DNA of 64,000 bases. Origin: a bacterium (GTDB lineage: Bacteria; Bacteroidota; Bacteroidia; Flavobacteriales; Schleiferiaceae). The notes beneath the pieces were generated by a model. That model was not told where the DNA came from. It saw nothing but the letters and a program-made list of their open reading frames with translations, and made no database searches. Made by a program: the position numbers and the translations under genes. Positions 9,755 through 18,709 of this stretch are shown in pieces. Position 1 is the stretch's first letter; every line of letters starts with the position of its first letter. Location: assembly GCA_016125155.1 (NCBI GenBank), contig WGMI01000015.1:27449-91448 (forward strand). Reading direction: 5' to 3'.

Positions 9755-11182
9755 TCAGGGTTGAAGTGAACCGTTGAGGTAAAATTCGAGGGTTTTGACG
9801 CGGAAGATCCAGTCGTAGCGGGCCTGTGCCAACTGGGCCTTGGCCGAGGTAAGTCGGTTCCGGGCGTTTTCGTATTCAAAGAAGTTGATGACACCGTTTT
9901 CATACCGAACCCGGGCGTATTCGAACGACTCGGAACCCGCCTCGACGCTGCGTTCTGCGGCCTGAAAGGTCTCGTAGGCCGCAAGGGCATCGGCGTGCGC
10001 CTGTTGGATGGTCTGCCGCAGGGTGTTGCGTTCGTTGGTCAAATTGAGTTCCGCTTGAGTGCGCGAAATCTCCGCGCTTCGAATGCCGTTGCGGATTTGA
10101 AGGCCGCTGAAAATGGGGATTTGCAGATTCAGGCCGACAAATTCGTTGATGTTGTCTTCGTATTGATTCCAGAACGGTTTGACTTCTCCGGCTTCAAACG
10201 CAGCGCTCCCAAAGTTGAAGACATTCTCACCAGACTCGGTAGCACCGATCAACGAAGGAGGAAGGTCGGTCACCGTAAAAGTGCGCACCTGATCGGAATA
10301 GTTGGTTCCGATCGAACCGATGAGCGAAAGCGTTGGCCAACCCGATCCCCGGCTTACCGATACTGCTTTGTCCGCGCTTTCGACCTGCAGTTGTCGGCTT
10401 TTGATATTGGGCTGGTTCTGCAAAGCCGATTCGTAGATCCGGTCAGGGCCGAAGGCAATAATGCCCGCATCGGGGGTAATGTCGGGAACGGGAGCCAGTT
10501 CGAGTTCTTGGGCTCGGTTCATTTGCATGGCTTGAGCGAGACGCAGTTTGCTGATATTGAGTTGATTTTTTGCCGAAACGCTGCTTTGATGATCCCGCGC
10601 CAACTGGGCTTGGTTGTCGTAGAGGTTGCCTTTGGGAAGGCTTCCGGTTTCCACCAAATCTGCGGTGCGTTGCACCTGTACTTCGCTCAGTTTTTCTTGT
10701 TCCTCGGCAATTCGGAGAATCTCGGTGTTGAGCAACACCTGAACGTAGAGCGAGGCCACGTTGAGGGCGGTATTGTTGCGAACGTCCTCGAGTTGATAGA
10801 GTTGGGCAGCGTGGTCAATCCGGCTTTGGGCGAGCGAATGAACGTTCTGAAGCCCGTCGAACAAGGTCCATTGGGCATTGATATTCAAGCTGTTGGTCTG
10901 ACGATTGTCCCGGCTGGCCAAGTTGGTTACGGGGTCGATGTTGAGACCAAAATTCCAGCCATAACTGGCCGATCCGTTCACCGTGGGAAACAAACCAGCC
11001 ACCCGTTGTTCTTGGGTATTCTCGGCCAATTCGAGTTGGAGGGCGCTTTGTTTGAGCTGGATATTGCGCTCAAGCGCGGTGTCGATGCACTCGGCAAGCG
11101 TCCATTGCCTTTGACCGTGCAATAGACTGAAATTCAGTATAAAAAACGCCAAAATGACCCGCTTCAGCCCGGGATACCTCAT
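9755..11182 (-). CDS. TolC family outer-membrane channel protein
   Basis: 475 residues with a signal peptide (ILNFSLLHGQ, cleavage around residue 23). It shows the two-fold repeated TolC architecture of long amphipathic helices, beginning WTLAECIDTALERNIQLKQSA, the family N-terminal motif. It forms a trimeric outer-membrane duct for export together with the adjacent adaptor. The second half carries VGLNLQIPIFSGLQIRNGIR, the conserved second beta-strand region. Confidence 0.92.
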   Translation of the reverse strand: MRYPGLKRVILAFFILNFSLLHGQRQWTLAECIDTALERNIQLKQSALQLELAENTQEQRVAGLFPTVNGSASYGWNFGLNIDPVTNLASRDNRQTNSLNINAQWTLFDGLQNVHSLAQSRIDHAAQLYQLEDVRNNTALNVASLYVQVLLNTEILRIAEEQEKLSEVQVQRTADLVETGSLPKGNLYDNQAQLARDHQSSVSAKNQLNISKLRLAQAMQMNRAQELELAPVPDITPDAGIIAFGPDRIYESALQNQPNIKSRQLQVESADKAVSVSRGSGWPTLSLIGSIGTNYSDQVRTFTVTDLPPSLIGATESGENVFNFGSAAFEAGEVKPFWNQYEDNINEFVGLNLQIPIFSGLQIRNGIRSAEISRTQAELNLTNERNTLRQTIQQAHADALAAYETFQAAERSVEAGSESFEYARVRYENGVINFFEYENARNRLTSAKAQLAQARYDWIFRVKTLEFYLNGSLQP

Positions 11183-11251
11183 CGGGAAACGATCTTCAGT
11201 AGGCCCAAAGATAACCCAAGCCCCGAGCCTTAGAGGGGTGCAGATCGTTCT

Positions 11252-11506
11252 TTAGGCTTCTGCCGCTCGTTTTGGGGATTTTTTAAGACGATGCCAAGCA
11301 ATCCCAATGATTCCCATCAACAGATAGGGAAAGGCCATCAGGTAGAGGATGCCGTCGTTGAGGCCGCTGGCCCAACCCCCACCCGACTGTCGATTCGATT
11401 CGGTTACGGCCCGGCACATGGAGCACTGCGCTTCCGAGGCAAACGGAAGAGCCAAGAGTGCCGCCGCGAGCAGTATCATTGCAATTTTCGAATTGGGCTT
11501 AACCAT
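11252..11506 (-). CDS. small membrane protein with CSMC motif, at the end of the cytochrome oxidase genes
   Basis: 84 residues from ATG 11506, which overlaps the end of the DUF420 gene by 8 bases; the longer upstream start lies wholly inside that gene and is less likely. It has an N-terminal signal or membrane segment, then CSMCRAVTE just after the predicted cleavage site, then a second membrane segment (YLMAFPYLLMGIIGIAWHRL) and a basic tail. The CxxC next to the oxidase assembly genes SCO and DUF420 suggests a role in copper or disulfide handling, but this is inference; no named family is recognised. Confidence 0.75.
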   Translation of the reverse strand: MVKPNSKIAMILLAAALLALPFASEAQCSMCRAVTESNRQSGGGWASGLNDGILYLMAFPYLLMGIIGIAWHRLKKSPKRAAEA

Positions 11507-12053
11507 AATAAGGCGCCATAAAAACGTAGACCAAGACACCGGTGATCGCTACGTACAACCAGATTGGGAATGTCCAGCGCACCAGCTTTTTATGTTGGGC
11601 AATTTGACCCGTAAAGGCCCGATACACGCTGGTGAGCGCCAAGGGCAAGAGCGGCAGGGTCAGGATGATGTGGCTGACGAGTACAACATAATAGGCCGAG
11701 CGCATCAAGCCCGTTCCCCCGTAAGGCACCGGGGCGTGGCTGAGCTTGCTTACGACATAACTCAGCAAAAAGACCACTGAGAGGAACAGGGCGAGCAACA
11801 TGCACAGTCGATGAAGACCGATTTTGTGTTGGCGCACATAGTACAAACCCAACAGCAGCAACAAGGCCGTTGTTCCATTGATGACCGCGTGAAACAACGG
11901 CAGAATATGCGGCTCGATCCCGGTGTTCAACCGCCACGATTCGGGCATCAACATCAAGGCCAAGACCAACAAGGGCACCGCAAGAGAGAGTGCCGCAATC
12001 AAGGGGAAAACCTTGCGGTCGTTGGGTTCAAGGGCAAATAGGCTTGTTTTCAT
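11499..12053 (-). CDS. DUF420 membrane protein (cytochrome oxidase assembly, CtaM-like)
   Basis: 184 residues with about five membrane helices and conserved His residues (e.g. HAVINGTTALLLLLG and HIILTLPLLPLALTS), as in DUF420 proteins. This family is found with caa3/aa3 oxidase genes and is needed for oxidase assembly in Gram-positive bacteria (CtaM). It is preceded by SCO and followed, with an 8-base overlap, by the small CSMC protein. Confidence 0.88.
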   Translation of the reverse strand: MKTSLFALEPNDRKVFPLIAALSLAVPLLVLALMLMPESWRLNTGIEPHILPLFHAVINGTTALLLLLGLYYVRQHKIGLHRLCMLLALFLSVVFLLSYVVSKLSHAPVPYGGTGLMRSAYYVVLVSHIILTLPLLPLALTSVYRAFTGQIAQHKKLVRWTFPIWLYVAITGVLVYVFMAPYYG

Positions 12054-12107
12054 GATCGTCGGTCGGTAAAAGGCCCTGTACAGAAAACCCCGCCTCGGCC
12101 ATCGGGT

Positions 12108-12875
12108 TCACGAAGCGTTGGCCTTCTGTTTTTTGGCTTCTTTTTCACGCTTCCAGTCCTCTTGACTCTTGTGTTTTTCGAATTCGGCAATCAATACTTT
12201 GATGTCTTCTTGCAGTTCTTTTAACGCATTGGCATCAAGGGCATTGTAGGTTCCCACCACATTGCCTTGATCGTCTTTGCGCGATCGAATTCGGCCTTCC
12301 CAATCCACCAAAACGAGCTGCTCGGAGTGCAAAAACCCCCCTTCGGCGAGCGAATCCTCCATGGCGCTTAACAGGTGATCGGTGGCTGTTTTGTACAGCG
12401 GATCGCGCGCCCCCGTGAAAAAGCGCCACACCCGGGGATCGGCCTTTATTTTTTGTTCGTACCGCTTGAGTACTTCGACGCTGTCGTGGGCCGGATCGAC
12501 GGTAAAACTCAACAACCGAAAGTCTTCAAACCCTTTAAAGCGCTCTTGCAATTCGTGCACATGGAAGTTCATGGCCGGGCAAATGCTTGGGCAGCGCGTA
12601 AAAAAGAAACTGCCAACGTAGATTCGACCGTAAAAGTCCTCAGAGGACACGGTCTGACCGTCTTGATCGGTAAAGGACCATGCTGGAATCCGATACGCCT
12701 TTTCCGCCCGTTCTTCGGGTGTAGCCGATGCGCTGAGCTTCTCAGAAGGCCCTACGTATTCGAGGGTTACGAAGAAGTTCTCTTCCGCCGAATACACCAA
12801 CACGTAATAGACCGCAAAGGGCAGAATCAACAAAATCGCGAGCAGGGCGAGCTGCCGGATGCGCCCCAAGTTCAC
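12108..12875 (-). CDS. SCO1/SenC family copper chaperone
   Basis: 255 residues: one N-terminal membrane anchor (about 8-28), then a periplasmic thioredoxin-like domain with the copper-binding pair FFTRCPSICP (Cys95, Cys99) and His183 in GGFLHSEQLV. It delivers copper to the CuA site of cytochrome c oxidase. Its start overlaps the stop of the subunit IV gene by 4 bases. The last 30 residues are very rich in Lys and Glu. Confidence 0.93.
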   Translation of the reverse strand: MNLGRIRQLALLAILLILPFAVYYVLVYSAEENFFVTLEYVGPSEKLSASATPEERAEKAYRIPAWSFTDQDGQTVSSEDFYGRIYVGSFFFTRCPSICPAMNFHVHELQERFKGFEDFRLLSFTVDPAHDSVEVLKRYEQKIKADPRVWRFFTGARDPLYKTATDHLLSAMEDSLAEGGFLHSEQLVLVDWEGRIRSRKDDQGNVVGTYNALDANALKELQEDIKVLIAEFEKHKSQEDWKREKEAKKQKANAS

Positions 12876-13219
12876 TGCATGATGGCGTTGAGGTAGCCCC
12901 CTTCGGTCAAAATAATAAAGGTGAGGTAGGGAATCAGGATCAAAGCGGGGAGCGAAATGGTCCAGATCATGTTCTTCCGCTCAAACTTGAGGTGCATGAA
13001 GAAAGCAACGATATAGTAGGCCTTGACCAAAGTCAACAAGATGAACAATACATTCAAAGCGCTGGTACCCATCACATTGCCCATGAGGAACGAGGGCTTT
13101 ATAATACCGAGAGCTACTTCTACTGTGGTGATACCGAGCAGAATCCAGAATACCACCCAAATCCAGCGGGTTCCTGCAGGGCTTTCATGGTGTTCGCTTT
13201 CTCCGATGCCGTGGCTCAT
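12872..13219 (-). CDS. cytochrome c oxidase subunit IV family protein
   Basis: 115 residues with three membrane helices. The segment VALGIIKPSFLMGN and the lysine- and tyrosine-flanked helix VKAYYIVAFFMHLKFERKNM are typical of prokaryotic COX4-like subunits. It is a small accessory subunit of the haem-copper oxidase, located between subunit III and SCO. Confidence 0.9.
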   Translation of the reverse strand: MSHGIGESEHHESPAGTRWIWVVFWILLGITTVEVALGIIKPSFLMGNVMGTSALNVLFILLTLVKAYYIVAFFMHLKFERKNMIWTISLPALILIPYLTFIILTEGGYLNAIMQ

Positions 13220-13246
13220 AATCGTTGTCGTTTGGGAGGGAATGCG

Positions 13247-14179
13247 TTAAACGAGGTAGAAAAAGGTGAAGACAAAGACCCACACCAAGTCTACAAAGTG
13301 CCAGTATAGACCGACCTTTTCGATCATTTCGTAGTGTCCGCGCCGGGCGTAGGTGCCCATAATGACGTTGATGAATATCACAATGTTGATGACCACACCA
13401 CTAAAGACGTGAAAGCCGTGGAAGCCCGTGATGAAGAAGAAGAAGTTCGCAAAAAGCGGGCTGCCGTATTCGTTCCGTGTCATATTGGCGCCTTGAATGG
13501 CCTTGGCCTCTTTGACGAGTTGCTGGGATTGTGCCGCCGGAATGGGTTGGACATCCCGACCCGGAGCAACGAGGGTCATACCCGGTGTCCGGGCAAAAGC
13601 CTCGCGCACTTGGGCATCGGTGTAGTGGGCGTGGTGACCGTGGGAAGCGTGCCCTTCGACCAATTCGGCCAGCGAAACCCGATTGCCTTCGGCATTGGCG
13701 ACATACATCACCCGGCCATCGGCGATTTGTACCGAGCCTTTGTCTCCGATGATGAAGTGATACCATTCCCAGGCCTGAGAACCCAAGAAGAAAAACCCGC
13801 CCACAATGGTCAACCCCAGCCACAAAATGACCGAATTCCGTCGGTTGTGGTGGCCGGCATCCACAGCCAACACCATGGTGACCGACGACATAATCAGGAT
13901 AAAGGTCATCAAGGCTACATAGAGCAGGGGTTGCTCGCCGTTGACGTAGGGAAAGTGCGTAAAGACCGCCTCTGCAATCGGCCAGCTTTCGCTGAACTTA
14001 TAGCGCATCAGGCCGTAGGCCGTCAGAAAACCGGAAAACGTGAGGGCGTCGCTGAGCAGAAAAAACCACATCATCAACTTGCCATAACTGGCGCCCAAAG
14101 GCTGGCGACCCCCGCCCCAAAGGCGTGCAGTTGAGTTGGAAGATTCTGTGGCCGAGGAAACTACAGCGTGATCAGACAT
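13247..14179 (-). CDS. cytochrome c oxidase subunit III (long form)
   Basis: 310 residues when started at ATG 14179 (MSDHAVVSSATESSN); an upstream ATG at 14293 would run through the preceding subunit III gene. The seven-helix subunit III pattern is clear: LMMWFFLLSDALTFSGFLTAYGL at the start and HFVDLVWVFVFTFFYLV at the end. An extra hydrophilic loop of about 100 residues (roughly 150-250, with HASHGHHAHYTDAQ) is inserted between helices. This His-rich loop is seen in other Bacteroidota oxidases. It works with subunits I and II, which are not in the window. Confidence 0.92.
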   Translation of the reverse strand: MSDHAVVSSATESSNSTARLWGGGRQPLGASYGKLMMWFFLLSDALTFSGFLTAYGLMRYKFSESWPIAEAVFTHFPYVNGEQPLLYVALMTFILIMSSVTMVLAVDAGHHNRRNSVILWLGLTIVGGFFFLGSQAWEWYHFIIGDKGSVQIADGRVMYVANAEGNRVSLAELVEGHASHGHHAHYTDAQVREAFARTPGMTLVAPGRDVQPIPAAQSQQLVKEAKAIQGANMTRNEYGSPLFANFFFFITGFHGFHVFSGVVINIVIFINVIMGTYARRGHYEMIEKVGLYWHFVDLVWVFVFTFFYLV

Positions 14180-14213
14180 GGGCGCTCGATTTTGCTTGAT
14201 TGGGCGTGCAATT

Positions 14214-14789
14214 TTAGCGAATAAAGGCCATAAACCCGTACAAATACAGCCAGAGCACCCCGAGGAAATGCCAAAAAGTGGCGGATAGGACAAATCCGTG
14301 TTCGTTTCCAGGGGTGTAACGGCCTTTCGCAGCGCGAAATCCAGTGACCATCAACACGATGAGCCCTGCGATCATATGCGCTAAGTGCAAACCACTGATG
14401 GCATACACCCATGATCCCGCCGTATTGGTGGGGTCGGCAAAAAAGATTTTGGCTTCGACCATCGAGTGCCAACCGAGCAACTGCAACGCGGCAAAGCCCA
14501 ATCCGAGGGCAAAGGCAATCCAAACCAACCGGGTTACGTTGGGGGTGTCGTCGGCGCGAATTCGGCCGCGGGCAGCGATCATGGCCAAACTGCTGAGTCC
14601 GATGACCAAGGTGCTCCACAAGAATTGAATGGGAAGGGCAAAGCTCATCCACAGCCCTTCGGTCATCAAGGCCGATCGGCTCACCACATAACCCGATGTA
14701 AGGCCGGCAAAGGCCATCAACATACTCGCCATGCCCAACCACAACAGGGGGCGGCCTACTTTTCTCCGGTCTTCAATACTCAGTGCCAT
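14214..14789 (-). CDS. cytochrome c oxidase subunit III (short form)
   Basis: 191 residues with five membrane helices; GLHLAHMIAGLIVLMV and the C-terminal ATFWHFLGVLWLYLYGFMAF are characteristic. Two successive subunit III genes (short then long) are normal for the Bacteroidota caa3-type oxidase operon. The start overlaps the end of ctaB by 10 bases. Confidence 0.9.
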   Translation of the reverse strand: MALSIEDRRKVGRPLLWLGMASMLMAFAGLTSGYVVSRSALMTEGLWMSFALPIQFLWSTLVIGLSSLAMIAARGRIRADDTPNVTRLVWIAFALGLGFAALQLLGWHSMVEAKIFFADPTNTAGSWVYAISGLHLAHMIAGLIVLMVTGFRAAKGRYTPGNEHGFVLSATFWHFLGVLWLYLYGFMAFIR

Positions 14790-15697
14790 AGGGGTCGCAA
14801 CAATCGATCAAGGACATAAATAACTTGAACCACGGTGAGCCAAAGCACGCTGGCGATCAACAAGCCCCGGGCCGCAACGACGGTCTGTTCTCGAAACAAT
14901 TTCCAGGCCTTTTGGATCAAAAGTCCTCCCGCCACAGCGATGGGTAGGGCAGCAAACCCGCTCAGGACGAGGGATCCCGTTATTCCAAGTGCAGGGAGCA
15001 GACTGACCGGGATTAGGGCCAGAGTGTAGATAAAGGGCTGTAGCGCCGACCAGTCGCTCTTTGTACCCGAGGGCAAAAGGTTGTAGCCTGCCTTGGCATA
15101 GTCTTCGTGCAGCAGCCAGGCTATGGCCCAAAAGTGGGGAAATTGCCACAGGAATTGCTGGGCAAACAAAGTGCCCGATTCGATGTCGAAATCGTTTCGG
15201 GCGGCGACCCATCCGAGCATATATGGAATGGCCCCGGGAATGGCCCCTACGAAAACCGCAATGGGACCCGAGCGCTTCAACGGGGTATAGGCAAAGACAT
15301 AGAGCAACAGGCTCAAGGCCCCAAAAGATGCGCTGAGCTTGTTGACGGTATACAATAGGCCAATGCCGGCGATACCCATCAAAAAGGCGGCCCAAAAAGC
15401 CGTGGCAAGGCTGAGTCGACCAGCGGGCAAGGGACGACTGCGGGTGCGGTCCATGAGCGCATCGCGTTCTCGTTCCCAGATTTGGTTGAAGGCGTTGGAG
15501 GCAGCTACGACCAAAAATCCGCCCGAGATGAGGCTGAGAAAGGCCCCGAAGTCGAAGTCGTCAAAGCCGATGAGGTAGCCCGCTGCGGCAGAAAACACCA
15601 CGCTGGACGACAATCGGGGTTTGGCGAGGGCGACAATTTCCCGGGTCAGCGAAACAAAGCGGGAAGGGCTGCGCAAAAGGGGTTCGGAGGTATCCAC
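14780..15697 (-). CDS. ctaB: protoheme IX farnesyltransferase (heme O synthase)
   Basis: 305 residues from a GTG at 15697, chosen because the open frame upstream runs back through the MFS gene and no ATG lies near the conserved N terminus; a TTG a few codons later is the alternative. A UbiA-type prenyltransferase with about nine membrane helices: the first aspartate-rich motif is NQIWERERDALMDRTRSRPLP and the second lies near the middle loop (LLHEDYAKAGYNLLP). It adds a farnesyl group to heme b to make heme O for the oxidase encoded next to it. Confidence 0.92.
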   Translation of the reverse strand: MDTSEPLLRSPSRFVSLTREIVALAKPRLSSSVVFSAAAGYLIGFDDFDFGAFLSLISGGFLVVAASNAFNQIWERERDALMDRTRSRPLPAGRLSLATAFWAAFLMGIAGIGLLYTVNKLSASFGALSLLLYVFAYTPLKRSGPIAVFVGAIPGAIPYMLGWVAARNDFDIESGTLFAQQFLWQFPHFWAIAWLLHEDYAKAGYNLLPSGTKSDWSALQPFIYTLALIPVSLLPALGITGSLVLSGFAALPIAVAGGLLIQKAWKLFREQTVVAARGLLIASVLWLTVVQVIYVLDRLLRPLWH

Positions 15698-15741
15698 AAA
15701 TTTCGGTCTGCAAAGGAACACAATGCAGCCCAATCGAATGT

Positions 15742-16968
15742 TCAGATTGGGGTCGATTCCATCGGGGTTTCTCGCTCGCGTCCGAGGAGCAGGGCAAAGA
15801 CAGGGGGCAGGCAGAGGAAGGTGAGGATGGGCCATAGCCACGCAAAACCGAGCTGTTCCACGATGCCGAGTCCGAGGGCCGGGGCGATGGAGTGGCTCAG
15901 GGCAAAACTCAGCGCAAACATGCCCATATAGCTCCCGCGGAGGGCATCGGGGGCAAAACGGGCCGCGAGGCTCACCGTAAAAGGAAGCGCGAGCATTTCG
16001 GCTACGCTCAGGACGAGGATGCCGGCCAACATCCAGCCATAGGTATGGCCAGCGTAGAAGCACAGAAAGCTGAGCCCGAGGGTGAGAAACCCCGCGGCAA
16101 TGGATTTTCGCCCTCCCCAAGTCCGGCTAAGCCAAGCCACCAAAGGCATTTCGACGATAAAAACGAGGATGCCGTTGAGGGCAAAGAGCAGACCGATGCT
16201 CTTTTCGTTCAGACCCGCTACTTCCCGAAAGTACAGGGGAATACTGCTGAACAATTGAAAAAAAAGGACGGCAAAACCACCGCAAACGCCGAGAAACAGC
16301 AGATGGCGATGGTCGCGAAACACCTTGACCAATCCCGCCAGTGCGGGGCTTTTTGGGGCTTCGGACCGAGCCTGTCGCTTGCGGAAATACACAAAAAAGA
16401 CCAAGGAGGCCAAAAGGCAGGTGAGGCCATCGAACCAAAAGAGCAGGGGATAGCTGATGGCGGCCAACAGACCTCCGACGGCGGGGCCGATCGAAAAGCC
16501 GAGGTTGATGGCCATTCGGTTGAGGCTGTAGGCCTTGGTGAGGTTTTCGGGCTTGGCGTAGCGCGCCACCGACGACGTATTGGCGGGGCGCAGGCTTTCG
16601 GTGACAATGGCGAGGACCAGGGCGGTAGGGGCCAGGGTTTCAAAGGTCTTGAGAAAGCTAAAGCCAATCAGTCCGAGTCCACCGAGCGCCAAACTGAGAA
16701 ACTGTACCCTGAACGAGCCGATGCGGTCCGAAAGAACCCCCCCGATCAGAGAGCCGATGGCGGCTCCGATGCCGAACAGGCTGAGCACAGTGGCGGTTTG
16801 GGCTACGCTGAAGTGGAGCGAGGCGCTGAGGTAGAGCCCCAAAAACGGCAGCACCATGCTCCCACTCCGGTTGATGAGCATGACGACCGCCAGCATCCAG
16901 GCTTCGCGGGACAGGCCTTCGTAGTGGGCGGTATATGATTGAACAAACGCGGGGGGGCGGAAGGACAC
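15742..16968 (-). CDS. major facilitator superfamily transporter
   Basis: 408 residues from GTG 16968; the frame stays open further upstream, but there it overlaps the remains of a DUF1801 gene on the other strand. Twelve membrane helices, with the loop-2/3 MFS motif GSLIGGVLSDRIGSFR and a related one at loop 8/9 (VAWLSRTWGGRKS). It looks like a drug- or metabolite-exporting MFS protein (YfcA/SET-like). It heads the run leading to ctaB (44-base gap) but has no clear link to respiration. Confidence 0.85.
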   Translation of the reverse strand: MSFRPPAFVQSYTAHYEGLSREAWMLAVVMLINRSGSMVLPFLGLYLSASLHFSVAQTATVLSLFGIGAAIGSLIGGVLSDRIGSFRVQFLSLALGGLGLIGFSFLKTFETLAPTALVLAIVTESLRPANTSSVARYAKPENLTKAYSLNRMAINLGFSIGPAVGGLLAAISYPLLFWFDGLTCLLASLVFFVYFRKRQARSEAPKSPALAGLVKVFRDHRHLLFLGVCGGFAVLFFQLFSSIPLYFREVAGLNEKSIGLLFALNGILVFIVEMPLVAWLSRTWGGRKSIAAGFLTLGLSFLCFYAGHTYGWMLAGILVLSVAEMLALPFTVSLAARFAPDALRGSYMGMFALSFALSHSIAPALGLGIVEQLGFAWLWPILTFLCLPPVFALLLGRERETPMESTPI

Positions 16969-17017
16969 GGGGCAAAGTTCGGGCAGGGGGGGAGATTGGC
17001 AGGGGTATTTTGAGCCC

Positions 17018-17461
17018 AATGCGCGACCTTGGACCGATGTTTTCCGTTCGGTTTGCTCGTTGGAGGAATTGAGGGCGTTTTTGCCCGATGACGAGGTCGA
17101 ATTGTTCGATGAGGTCCGCGATTGGATTCTGCATTCCGCTCCAGAATTGCGCGAGCGCCTTTCGTACAATGTGCCGTACTTCAGAGGATTCCGCGATGTG
17201 TGTTTTCTCTGGCCCGTTCTCAAGGTCTGGTGATTTCGGCTTGAGCCAGGATGGATCGCTTCCCTCTTTGTTATCGATTGGGTCAATGGGTCGATAGAGC
17301 CCTACGCCATGGCGCGAGGTTGCGGATCGGTTAGGAACCCCCAAGACCAGCAGGCATTGCGGACGTTGTTGTTCGAAGCCTTGGAGGTTGATGTTTTGTT
17401 GAGGGAGGGATGGGGAGATGAAGGGGCGGTTATAGCACCCTTTTCGCCCTTTCCGCAATGA
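17018..17461 (+). pseudogene. broken DUF1801 (YdhG-like) gene
   Basis: One frame codes for a recognisable DUF1801 protein: SLEELRAFLPDDEVELFDEV, then ELRERLSYNVPYFRGFRDVC, then, after a single in-frame TGA at 17231-17233, GSVRNPQDQQALRTLLFEAL before a final stop at 17459-17461. No ATG or GTG begins the frame (only a TTG at 17060), and the ATGs at 17019 and 17037 are in a different frame. The 3' end overlaps the end of the HipT-like gene on the other strand. A decayed gene or assembly errors could both explain this; I favour decay. The family assignment rests on motif memory. Confidence 0.5.
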
Positions 17462-18371
17462 TTTCTTGGTACCCTATTTTGAATTCTTCAGACAAGAAAC
17501 TTCGGTCAATCATTTCGTTCCAAAGGGGCATGACGTCGATGAATTTTTGAAATATTTTCTTTTGTTGTGCGACGCTGATGCCTGCTCGCTCAAAAGCCTT
17601 CAGGAAGTCGCCGCGCTTGATGCGGTTCTTTTTTCCATTCAGGGTAAGTGCGAGCTCTTCGGAGTCCTGTGGATTGACCAAAGCCGTATTTAAAAGGTCG
17701 TAGGCCGGAGCGAGTACCATGCCAATCTCCTTCTTTTCGATCAGTGAAAAGTTCTTCAGGTGCATATCGGCATTTCCCAAGAGAAAAGAAAAGAGGAGTA
17801 CTTCATAAAAAAGCACCACGTCCAATCCTGTTTGTGCGGAGTGTCGATATAAAGTTTGTACGATTTGTTCGTAGCTGCCTTTGTATTTTTCTTCAGTAAG
17901 TTTCTCTGTTAATTGGCAGAAGTCTTCCATCGCCCATTTTCTTCCGCCCGCGCGATCCATTCGGCGTGTGATGTAGGCCAGTTCACCCGATTGTAGAGGA
18001 ACGAGTCCGTGAGCTGCCGTGTCTATGCCTGCACGGCGGGCCAAATGCATGCTGAGGTCCTCTACTTCGGGGAGTTGAGGATAGGCAGAACTGGGTGTTT
18101 TGAGAATGTAATCTCCGGACAAACCGACCCAGGTAAAGCGAAGCGGGGCGTCTTGTTCTTCCAATTGGGAAAGATGCAAGGCCAACTTGGCTTGAACCCC
18201 GGGTAGGGAAGTACGGCTGCGGATGATTTGCGTAGCCAAATCCTCCAAATCTGCTTCTGAAAAAGGAAGAATGGGTTGAACCGGACTACCGAAGAGTTTG
18301 ACCAAACAAGCAAAATGGTACGGATGTTCGTCGTTCGATAGTGGTTCATAGCAGCCATAACACCTTTTCAT
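17430..18371 (-). CDS. HipT/HipA-type serine kinase toxin (C-terminal kinase part)
   Basis: 313 residues from ATG 18371, which overlaps the stop of the small upstream gene by ATGA. It is a HipA-like kinase without the usual N-terminal subdomain. A Cys4-x2-Cys7 ... His-x2-Cys22 cluster comes first, then the Ser-containing Gly loop TSLPGVQAKL (Ser55), the ATP-site lysine in YILKTP (Lys91), the catalytic loop GNADMHLKN (Asp192, Asn197) and the metal-binding APAYDL (Asp215). Kinases of this family phosphorylate tRNA synthetases (GltX, TrpS) and stop growth. Its length and neighbours match HipT of HipBST systems. All kinase residues are intact, so it is probably active. Confidence 0.88.
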   Translation of the reverse strand: MKRCYGCYEPLSNDEHPYHFACLVKLFGSPVQPILPFSEADLEDLATQIIRSRTSLPGVQAKLALHLSQLEEQDAPLRFTWVGLSGDYILKTPSSAYPQLPEVEDLSMHLARRAGIDTAAHGLVPLQSGELAYITRRMDRAGGRKWAMEDFCQLTEKLTEEKYKGSYEQIVQTLYRHSAQTGLDVVLFYEVLLFSFLLGNADMHLKNFSLIEKKEIGMVLAPAYDLLNTALVNPQDSEELALTLNGKKNRIKRGDFLKAFERAGISVAQQKKIFQKFIDVMPLWNEMIDRSFLSEEFKIGYQEIIAERAKRVL

Positions 18372-18691
18372 GATTCCACTGGAATTACACTCACGTTTCC
18401 TATGCAATCGGCGCAACAAGCCAAGAGCAGGCCCATTCGATCTCTAGGGTTGAGCTTCCAATTTTTTTGAGCCACATTCAACAGCCATCCTTCGGGAATC
18501 AGCCCATCGAAAAAAGGAAATAGCACTTTTGAAGAATACGGTTCTTTCCGGATCGGCAAAGTGAGGCTCACGGCTTTGGCTCCAATCTGCTGGACATACT
18601 TCAGGTCGTAGACAAAGTGATAGCCGTTTTCGTCATTGGAAAGCCAGCCGGCCAAACGATCTTCAACCCAAATGGATGCTTTTTTTTTCAT
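18368..18691 (-). CDS. HipS-like / HipA N-terminal subdomain protein
   Basis: 107 residues. It matches the free-standing N-terminal subdomain of HipA: VEDRLAGWLSNDENGYHFVYD, then LTLPIRKEPYSSKVLFPFFDGLIPEGWLL. In HipBST systems this small protein (HipS) is the antitoxin that binds and inhibits the kinase. It lies between the HTH gene and the kinase gene, overlapping the latter by 4 bases. It could instead be one half of a split HipA; which role it plays cannot be told from sequence. Confidence 0.85.
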   Translation of the reverse strand: MKKKASIWVEDRLAGWLSNDENGYHFVYDLKYVQQIGAKAVSLTLPIRKEPYSSKVLFPFFDGLIPEGWLLNVAQKNWKLNPRDRMGLLLACCADCIGNVSVIPVES

Positions 18692-18709
18692 GGTTCTTTC
18701 CCTGTAACG

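Noticed and set aside
15698..16120. N-terminal extension of the ctaB frame
   Set aside because: These codons are the MFS gene in another frame and read as Arg/Pro-rich nonsense; the GTG at 15697 gives the right length.
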